Below are positions 59,001 through 64,000 of a stretch of 64,000 nucleotides of DNA, piece by piece (the stretch's first letter is position 1; the number at the start of each line of letters is the position of its first letter). The notes beneath the pieces were generated by a model that had not been told where the DNA came from, ran no database searches, and was given only the letters and a program-made list of their open reading frames with translations. This DNA comes from an uncultured Pelagibacteraceae bacterium (lineage in GTDB: Bacteria; Pseudomonadota; Alphaproteobacteria; Pelagibacterales; Pelagibacteraceae): assembly GCA_902545555.1 (NCBI GenBank), contig CACCGK010000001.1, positions 1 to 64,000 on the forward strand, given 5' to 3'. The position numbers and the translations under genes were made by a program.

Positions 59001-60184
59001 TTAAATATTTGAGTTGCTATCTCTATGGTTGGCGGCTCTCCTGGTCTTAACATTTTATAGATTTCCGTGATAGCTTCGTCTTTAGTATTATTTTTATCAG
59101 CTAAAATAGTAGTAAGTAGATAAGGTCCTTTATTTATAGAGTTTGTAACAGAAATTTTAAGTGTATGAATATTTGCATCTAAAATTTGTTGAATAATTGT
59201 GTCGTTTAATTCAGTCCCAATTTTAAATACACCGTCTTCTTCATCATTAACTTTTACATCTCTGTGTAAAAATTTACCAAACAAAGACTCTCTAGAAACT
59301 AGTATATCTTTAAGACCATCATTAGCTAATTTTTTTGCACTTAAAAAATTAATCTTGTCACCTAATTTAATTACTACTTCACCAGTCTTTGCATCAATTA
59401 CTTCTTCTGAGAAATTTTTAGCTTTGTAGTTTTCTGGATTAAACTTTGTTTTCCACTTTTCTGTTTTTGGATCAAAATTATATTGTTCATTTTCATAGAA
59501 CTCATCTACTATTTCTGATTTTGAATAACCTAAAGCTAACAATAGAGTAGATGAAAAAATTTTCTTTTTTCTATCAATTTTAAAATATAGAAAATCTTTA
59601 ACGTCGTACTCAAAGTCTAACCAAGAACCTCTATTAGGAATTACTCTACAATTAAATAAAAGCTTACCACTTGCGTGAGTTTTTCCTTTATCATGATCAA
59701 AAAAAACACCTGGACTTCTATGCATTTGGTTTACTACAACTCTTTGAACACCATTAGTAATAAAAGTTCCACTATTAGTCATCATAGGAACTTCACCCAT
59801 ATAAACTTCTTGCTCTTTAGCTGATAAAATATCTTTTGTATTATTTTCTTGATCTATTTCGTAAACAACTAATCTCAAAGTACACTTAAGAGCTGAAGAA
59901 TATGTGAGACCTCTTGCTATACACTCTTCAACATCAAATTTTGGTTTCTCTAATCTGTACGAAACATACTCTAGAGTTGCTTTATCATTTAAATCTTCAA
60001 TTGGAAAAATACTCTTAAATACTCTATCAAAACCTTTTTTAAGTTCAGCTGCTTCAGCATTAAATTCTGTTAATTCTTTATAAGAATTTTTTTGTACTTC
60101 GATTAAGTTAGGAATAGATAAACTTTCTTTAAGTTTACCAAAACTTTTTCTTATGTTTTTCTTTTCAGTAAAAGATAACTGCAT
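56096..60184 (-). CDS. rpoB: DNA-directed RNA polymerase beta subunit
   Basis: The rifampicin region reads [20 protein letters not shown] and [11 protein letters not shown], matching the sensitive consensus. Further signatures are [45 protein letters not shown] and [24 protein letters not shown] in overlapping blocks. 1362 residues. It is preceded by a strong hairpin in the rplL-rpoB gap. Confidence 0.98.
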   Translation of the reverse strand: MQLSFTEKKNIRKSFGKLKESLSIPNLIEVQKNSYKELTEFNAEAAELKKGFDRVFKSIFPIEDLNDKATLEYVSYRLEKPKFDVEECIARGLTYSSALKCTLRLVVYEIDQENNTKDILSAKEQEVYMGEVPMMTNSGTFITNGVQRVVVNQMHRSPGVFFDHDKGKTHASGKLLFNCRVIPNRGSWLDFEYDVKDFLYFKIDRKKKIFSSTLLLALGYSKSEIVDEFYENEQYNFDPKTEKWKTKFNPENYKAKNFSEEVIDAKTGEVVIKLGDKINFLSAKKLANDGLKDILVSRESLFGKFLHRDVKVNDEEDGVFKIGTELNDTIIQQILDANIHTLKISVTNSINKGPYLLTTILADKNNTKDEAITEIYKMLRPGEPPTIEIATQIFNNLFFSSDRYDLSDVGRVKMNSRLNQECSDKITILRNDDIIAIIHKMLDLRDGKDDVDDIDHLGNRRVRSVGELVENQARIGVYRMERAIKEKMTTLDVESAMPQDLINAKPLTVSLKDFFASSQLSQFMDQTNPLSEITHKRRVSALGPGGLTRERAGFEVRDVHPTHYGRICPIETPEGPNIGLINSLSTYAKINKYGFIESPYKKVKDGIVQDKVEYLSAMEETKFTIAQANTKLDKNGKITEELVSCRQNLNFLLAKPDSIDYIDVSPKQLVSVAASLIPFLENDDANRALMGSNMMRQAVPLLKPESPLVGTGIESDVALDSGVTIVSKRDGVVDKIDGKRIVIKVTEETDFSKSGVDIYNLQKFKRSNQNTCINQRPLVRVGDKVKSGDIIADGPSTKLGELALGKNVTVAFMPWQGYNFEDSILISERCVTDDVFTSVHIVEYEIMARDTKLGEEEITRDIPNVNEEALKNLDESGIVYIGAEVNAGDILVGKVTPKGDSASGPEEKLLRSIFGEKAIDVTDTSLRMSRGSSGTVVDVRVFNRHGIEKDERSITIERAEIEQVQQDKIVEEEILERSIKQRASQFLSGSSLTKKVKDLSEGTNLDFDTINKLSINDVFKITVGNVNDEATLAQLKDQYNKAKEDITERFEDKVLKIRSGDDLLPSVMKMVKVFVAIKRRLRPGDKMSGRHGNKGVVSKIVPVEDMPYREDGRPVDIVLNPLGVPSRMNVGQILETHLGWACKEFGEQVKNLVNENNKKIERTEKIEKFLKSVYGEEIFNEKVDKLSKSEFKDLCENLQNGIAISTPVFDGAKEKNVTEMLELANLPGSGQTYLWDGRTGEKFDRPVTVGIIYMLKLHHLVEDKIHARSTGPYSLVTQQPLGGKAQLGGQRFGEMEVWALEAYGASYTLQEILTVKSDDVAGRVKVYETIVKGEENFESGIPESFNVLVKEIKSLALNVELN

Positions 60185-60194
60185 CTATGTTTAT

Positions 60195-60223
60195 AAATAC
60201 TGATTAAAAAATAATCAGTATTT
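60195..60223 (-). terminator. Perfect 12-bp hairpin between rplL and rpoB (attenuator or processing site)
   Basis: The arms AAATACTGATTA (60195-60206) and TAATCAGTATTT (60212-60223) are perfect inverted repeats with a five-base loop. The hairpin is in the 57-base gap after rplL and before rpoB. No U-run of an intrinsic terminator follows on the transcript (it continues AUAAACAUAG), so partial attenuation or an RNase III-type processing site is more likely than full termination. E. coli has both kinds of element at this junction. Confidence 0.7.
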
Positions 60224-60241
60224 GAATTCTTTCTATTTAAT

Positions 60242-60607
60242 TTATTTAAGTTCTACTTTAGCGCCAGCAGCTTCTAACTTAGCTTTGATCTCTTCAGCGT
60301 CTTTTTTGTTTACACCAGATTTAACTTCTTTTGGTGCTCCTTCTACAAGATCTTTAGCTTCTTTTAAACCTAATGAAGTAGCTGCTCTTACTTCTTTAAT
60401 AACATTAATTTTTTTATCACCTGCAGAAACTAACATGATTGTAAAATCATCTTTATCTTCTGCTGGAGCCGCACCACCTGCTGCTGCTGGAGCTGCTGCT
60501 GCCATTGGAGTTACACCCCATTTTTCTTCTAATTGTTTTGAAAGTTCAGCTGCCTCTGCAACAGTTAAACTTGATAGGTCCTCGATAATTTTGTTTAGGT
60601 CAGGCAT
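60242..60607 (-). CDS. rplL: 50S ribosomal protein L7/L12
   Basis: The stalk protein has an N-terminal dimerisation domain ([20 protein letters not shown]), an alanine/proline-rich hinge (about 36-52) and the C-terminal factor-binding domain ([28 protein letters not shown] in overlapping blocks). 121 residues. Confidence 0.98.
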   Translation of the reverse strand: MPDLNKIIEDLSSLTVAEAAELSKQLEEKWGVTPMAAAAPAAAGGAAPAEDKDDFTIMLVSAGDKKINVIKEVRAATSLGLKEAKDLVEGAPKEVKSGVNKKDAEEIKAKLEAAGAKVELK

Positions 60608-60612
60608 ATATA

Positions 60613-61134
60613 TTACTCTTTGGGTTGTGTTTCAGAATTTTCTGCCGTCAAACTACTCATTTTTTCTGAATGTGCAAGCAAAATACTGATTAATTTAGAT
60701 GCAGAAGCGTTCAAAATACCCACAATATTGGCTCTTGCTTCATCTAATGTAGGTAAACTAGCTACATTTTGGACACCGGCCTGATCTAGAACCTCGTTAT
60801 CCATAATTCCACCAATTAATTTTAAGTTTTCGTTATCTTTTGCAAATTTTGAAAGAATCCTTGCAGACATTATTGCGTCCTCTCCAAATGCAACTGCTGT
60901 AGGACCTTTAAATAAATTTGATAAATCTTTACACTTTGTTTTTTCTAAAGCTAGTTTTGTAATTCTGTTTTTTGTTATTTTAAATATTATTCCATGTTCT
61001 CTCATTTTAGCTCTTAATTCATCTAGTTGAGTCATGGTTAAACCTTGGTAATGAGTGACCATAACAGCATTGCTATTTTCAAACTTGCTAGTCATTTCCT
61101 CAATATAATTTTTCTTTTGTTCTTTATTCATCAT
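60613..61134 (-). CDS. rplJ: 50S ribosomal protein L10
   Basis: L10 anchors the L7/L12 stalk. [37 protein letters not shown] and [12 protein letters not shown] are family blocks. 173 residues. In E. coli L10 binds a leader before rplJ; here only two bases separate rplA and rplJ, so that leader cannot exist. Confidence 0.97.
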   Translation of the reverse strand: MMNKEQKKNYIEEMTSKFENSNAVMVTHYQGLTMTQLDELRAKMREHGIIFKITKNRITKLALEKTKCKDLSNLFKGPTAVAFGEDAIMSARILSKFAKDNENLKLIGGIMDNEVLDQAGVQNVASLPTLDEARANIVGILNASASKLISILLAHSEKMSSLTAENSETQPKE

Positions 61135-61136
61135 AA

Positions 61137-61826
61137 CTATATCGATTTTCCTAACTTAACTTTATACGAAACACCCATTGTTGATGTAGCAAACACACTT
61201 CTAATTAAGTCACCTTTCAAGGTGTTATTTGATTTTTCTTTATCTAAAGCATCTATAATTGCATTGTAGTTTTTTAGTAGTTGATCATCAGTAAAAGATT
61301 TTTTACCAATACTAACTCCAATGTTTCCGTCTTTATCATTTCTAATTTCTACTTGACCAGATTTAGCATTAGTTACAGCTTCTTTGATGTTTTCAGAAAC
61401 TGAACCAAGCTTTGGATTAGGCATTAAACCTTTTGGTCCTAAAACTTTTCCTAATTTGGAAAGTTTAATCATCATTCCCGGTGTACAAATTAATTTTTCA
61501 AAGTTTAATTCACCACCTTTAATTCTTTCAACAAATTCATCACCACCAACAATATCTGCACCAGCATCTTTTGCATCTTGTGCTTTATTATCTTCACAAA
61601 CAACAGCAACTTTAACTTTCTTTCCAGTTCCACCAGGTAAATTAACTACTGTTCTAATATTAACTTCACTCTTCTTTTGTTTGTTATTTATTTGAAAACT
61701 CAAATCTAAAGATTCATCAAATTTAGTTGTGCAGTTTTTCTTAAGTTCGGGTAATAACTTTTCTATAGTTTCCACATTTAAGTCTTTTGTCTTTTCAGGT
61801 AATTTTTTGTATCTTTTTGATGCCAT
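61137..61826 (-). CDS. rplA: 50S ribosomal protein L1
   Basis: L1 forms the mobile stalk near the E site. VNLPGGTGKKVKVAV, DIVGGDEFVERIKGGELNFEK and LGPKGLMPNPKLGSV are diagnostic in overlapping blocks. 229 residues. It shares one base with rplK. Confidence 0.98.
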   Translation of the reverse strand: MASKRYKKLPEKTKDLNVETIEKLLPELKKNCTTKFDESLDLSFQINNKQKKSEVNIRTVVNLPGGTGKKVKVAVVCEDNKAQDAKDAGADIVGGDEFVERIKGGELNFEKLICTPGMMIKLSKLGKVLGPKGLMPNPKLGSVSENIKEAVTNAKSGQVEIRNDKDGNIGVSIGKKSFTDDQLLKNYNAIIDALDKEKSNNTLKGDLIRSVFATSTMGVSYKVKLGKSI

Positions 61827-62251
61827 TATTCTTTTACCTCAATACCCATTGATCTAGCTGATCCTGCAATAATTTTTACAGCTTCTTCAATATCGTGGGC
61901 ATTTAAATCATTCATTTTTTCTTTAGCTATACTTTCTAATTGTTTTTTAGAAATTGAAGCAACAATGTTTCTTCCAGGTTCTTTTGAACCACCTTTAAGT
62001 TTTACTGCTTCTTTAATATAAAAAGATGCTGGAGGTGATTTAATTTTAAAATCAAATTTTTTATCTTTATAAACTGTAATTTCAACTGGAACAGGTTTAC
62101 CTGCCATTGATTTAGTTTTATCATTAAATGCCTTACAAAATTCCATTATATTCACACCACGTTGACCCAATGCAGGACCAACTGGAGGAGCTGGATTAGC
62201 TTGACCACCCTTAATTTGTAGTTTTATAAATCCACTAATTTCTTTTGCCAT
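61826..62251 (-). CDS. rplK: 50S ribosomal protein L11
   Basis: L11 forms the GTPase-associated centre. [20 protein letters not shown] and [15 protein letters not shown] open the protein; the RNA-binding C-terminal domain ends with [14 protein letters not shown]. 141 residues. Confidence 0.98.
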   Translation of the reverse strand: MAKEISGFIKLQIKGGQANPAPPVGPALGQRGVNIMEFCKAFNDKTKSMAGKPVPVEITVYKDKKFDFKIKSPPASFYIKEAVKLKGGSKEPGRNIVASISKKQLESIAKEKMNDLNAHDIEEAVKIIAGSARSMGIEVKE

Positions 62252-62781
62252 TAACTTACCTTCTCAACCTGATTATATTCTAAATCTACAGGAGTAGGAC
62301 GACCAAATATAGAAACTGACACCTTAAGTCTAGCTTTTTCTTCATCAATTTCTTCAATCATTCCAGTAAATGAAGCAAATGGACCATCTACAACCTGAAC
62401 TTTTTCACCTACACTGTAATCTACACCAGATTTTGGCTGAGCAACACCATCTTTAATCTGACCTAAAATCTTCTCTACTTCTTTATCCGATACTGGAACA
62501 GGAATACCTTTTGTGCCCAAGAAACCACTGACCCTCTTTATATTCTTAATCATGTGATAAATATTATTATCCATCTCACTTTTAATTAGTACATATCCAG
62601 GAAAGTATTTCTTCTTTCTTTGGATTCTTTTACCTCTCTTAACCTCAGTAACATCATGAGTAGGTACAATAATCTCTTCAAACTTGTCAGCAATTTTAGC
62701 TTTATCAGCTTCCTCTTTAATTAATGAGGCTACTTTATTTTCAAAACTAGAATGAGACTGAACAATGTACCAATTTTTCAT
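62251..62781 (-). CDS. nusG: Transcription termination/antitermination protein NusG
   Basis: NusG links RNA polymerase with Rho or with S10 of the ribosome. The NGN domain has [15 protein letters not shown] and [11 protein letters not shown], and the C-terminal KOW domain has [22 protein letters not shown]. 176 residues. It shares one base with secE and one with rplK. Confidence 0.97.
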   Translation of the reverse strand: MKNWYIVQSHSSFENKVASLIKEEADKAKIADKFEEIIVPTHDVTEVKRGKRIQRKKKYFPGYVLIKSEMDNNIYHMIKNIKRVSGFLGTKGIPVPVSDKEVEKILGQIKDGVAQPKSGVDYSVGEKVQVVDGPFASFTGMIEEIDEEKARLKVSVSIFGRPTPVDLEYNQVEKVS

Positions 62782-62972
62782 TAAATGCTCACTTTAAGTA
62801 AAAGTTCTAAGAAAAATTTCAAAACCTGATCTAAAAGTAGAAAAAATAAAGACATAACAACTGCCATAACAAAAACCATTAATGCACCTTGCAATGTCTC
62901 TTTCCAAGTTGGCCAAGTAACTTTAAAAGCCTCTTGTTTAACTTCCTGTATAAATTTTATTGGGTTTCTCAT
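62781..62972 (-). CDS. secE: Protein translocase subunit SecE
   Basis: Short SecE with a single transmembrane helix (about 30-55) preceded by the amphipathic block FIQEVKQEAFKVTWPTWKET. 63 residues, typical outside gammaproteobacteria. It starts 17 bases after the 3' end of tRNA-Trp. Confidence 0.96.
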   Translation of the reverse strand: MRNPIKFIQEVKQEAFKVTWPTWKETLQGALMVFVMAVVMSLFFLLLDQVLKFFLELLLKVSI

Positions 62973-62989
62973 AATTTATAAGCTCAAAT

Positions 62990-63065
62990 TGGCAGGAGCG
63001 GAGGGACTCGAACCCTCAGCCTCCGGTTTTGGAGACCGGCGCTCTACCAATTGAGCTACACTCCT
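62990..63065 (-). tRNA. tRNA-Trp (anticodon CCA)
   Basis: The minus strand folds as a 76-nt tRNA. Acceptor AGGAGTG pairs with CGCTCCT, the D-arm has GCTCAATTGGTAGAGC, the anticodon loop is CTCCAAA giving CCA, the T-arm has GGTTCGAGTCC, and 3' CCA is encoded. It lies between tuf and secE, an arrangement common in bacteria. Confidence 0.96.
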
Positions 63066-63075
63066 ATTTATAGAG

Positions 63076-64000
63076 TTACTCTATAATTTTAGTTACTACT
63101 CCTGCTCCAACAGTTCTTCCACCTTCTCTAATAGCAAAATTTAATTTCTCTGCCATAGCAATAGGTGTAATAAGTTTAACAGTAAATTTAGCATCATCAC
63201 CTGGCATAACCATTTCAGTACCAGCTGGTAATTCTACTTCACCTGTAACGTCTGTTGTTCTAAAATAAAACTGTGGTCTATACTTAGTAAAGAATGGAGT
63301 ATGTCTTCCACCTTCATCTTTTTTAAGTACATATGCTTGAGCCTCAAATTTAGTGTGTGGAGTTATTGAACCAGGCTTACAAAGAACTTGACCTCTTTCG
63401 ATATCAGTTCTTTCAATACCTCTCAATAAAATTCCAACATTATCACCAGCTTCACCAGAATCTAAAAGTTTTCTAAACATTTCAACTCCAGTACAAACTG
63501 ATTTTTTAGTTTCTCTAATTCCAACTATTTCAACTTCCTCTCCAGTTTTAATTACACCAGATTCAACTCTTCCGGTTGCAACTGTTCCTCTTCCAGAAAT
63601 TGAGAATACGTCCTCAACTGGCATCAAGAATGGTTTATCAACTTCTCTAGCTGGCTGTGGAATATGTTCATCAACAGCTTTCATTAATTCTAAAATTGAA
63701 TTTTTTCCAATTTCATCATCTCTACCCTCAACTGCTGCTAAAGCTGAACCTTTAACGATTGGCGTTTTATCACCTGGGTATTTGTATGAAGTTAAAAGTT
63801 CTCTAATTTCTTCCTCCACAAGTTCGATCATTTCTTTATCATCTACCTGATCTACTTTATTTAAGTAAACAACAATTGCAGGAATACCAACTTGTCTTCC
63901 TAAAAGAATATGTTCTCTTGTCTGTGGCATAGGTCCATCAGCTGCGTTAACAACTAAAATTGCTCCATCCATTTGTGCAGCACCAGTGATCATGTTTTTA
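63076..64000 (-). CDS. tuf: Translation elongation factor Tu (5' end beyond window)
   Basis: Partial gene running off the right edge; about 308 of the expected ~396 residues are present. The [11 protein letters not shown] GTPase motif, [23 protein letters not shown] of domain II and the C-terminal [18 protein letters not shown] are standard. The N-terminal P-loop region is missing because of the window edge. It heads the tuf-tRNA-Trp-secE-nusG run, ending 10 bases before the tRNA. Confidence 0.98.
   Translation of the reverse strand, partial: KNMITGAAQMDGAILVVNAADGPMPQTREHILLGRQVGIPAIVVYLNKVDQVDDKEMIELVEEEIRELLTSYKYPGDKTPIVKGSALAAVEGRDDEIGKNSILELMKAVDEHIPQPAREVDKPFLMPVEDVFSISGRGTVATGRVESGVIKTGEEVEIVGIRETKKSVCTGVEMFRKLLDSGEAGDNVGILLRGIERTDIERGQVLCKPGSITPHTKFEAQAYVLKKDEGGRHTPFFTKYRPQFYFRTTDVTGEVELPAGTEMVMPGDDAKFTVKLITPIAMAEKLNFAIREGGRTVGAGVVTKIIE

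Noticed and set aside
60222-60689. Long open frame on the plus strand opposite rplL and rplJ
   Set aside because: It is the antisense shadow of the alanine-rich rplL; no family features and it runs across two real genes.
60608-61140. L10-binding leader before rplJ
   Set aside because: rplA ends two bases before rplJ begins; there is no untranslated leader.
1-64000. CRISPR arrays, insertion sequences, prophage, integrases or defence systems
   Set aside because: No regularly spaced repeats, transposase-like or phage-like proteins or foreign-looking composition were seen; nearly all sequence is assigned to core genes.

Overview
The window is a gene-dense, very AT-rich piece of a bacterial chromosome. 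The gene content and order point to a streamlined marine alphaproteobacterium of the SAR11 (Pelagibacterales) type. This is inferred from lysine- and isoleucine-rich proteins, intergenic gaps that are mostly 0-70 bp, adk inside the ribosomal cluster (secY-adk-rpsM), a Mg-type HemB, GatCAB, a sox-type sarcosine oxidase locus, and the absence of any mobile element, prophage or CRISPR array. No gene-free stretch exceeds 170 bp, and the largest is the 166 bp leader in front of rpsL.

Layout. 1-3339 (minus): the 5' part of ribD, then nrdR, glyA, rpiB and a 2-oxoglutarate-type aspartyl/asparaginyl hydroxylase. 3413-4402 (plus): hemB. 4403-11731 (minus): a tightly overlapping run recO-rnc-lepB-acpS-pdxJ-pyrE-rel-folK-smpB-dapA. 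11775-14000 (plus): a soluble-type lytic transglycosylase, abutting tRNA-Ser(GCU) on the other strand. 14160-16608 (plus): the sarcosine oxidase locus soxB-D-A-G, which carries a large internal deletion joining the start of soxD to the end of soxA. 16611-23268 (minus): secreted nuclease, MATE exporter, trhO, O-methyltransferase, gatB-gatA-gatC. 23319-29966 (plus): ruvX, pyrB, a pyrC-like gene lacking the HxH metal motif, plsY, topA, a small secreted protein and a RidA-family gene. 29967-32077 (minus): ugd-galU. Then panC (plus), mgtE (minus), lipB (plus) and rluC-type pseudouridine synthase (minus).

35888-64000 (all minus) is the macromolecular-synthesis supercluster. In transcription order it is tuf (5' end outside the window), tRNA-Trp, secE, nusG, rplK, rplA, rplJ, rplL, rpoB, rpoC, then rpsL, rpsG, fusA, the S10 operon (rpsJ to rpsQ), the spc operon (rplN to secY), adk, and the alpha operon (rpsM, rpsK, rpoA, rplQ). 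Eighteen junctions here overlap by exactly one base, a TAATG-type stop/start arrangement that suggests translational coupling. rpmD (L30) is missing between rpsE and rplO. tuf is not between fusA and rpsJ but heads the secE-nusG-rpl-rpo run.

Points of most interest are the soxD/soxA deletion junction, an NrdR whose zinc knuckles are CxC instead of CxxC, a short Rel protein without the central C-terminal module, the perfect 12-bp hairpin between rplL and rpoB, and six convergent gene ends with no room for terminators. I found no clear new defence or mobile system. The rest is ordinary core genome.
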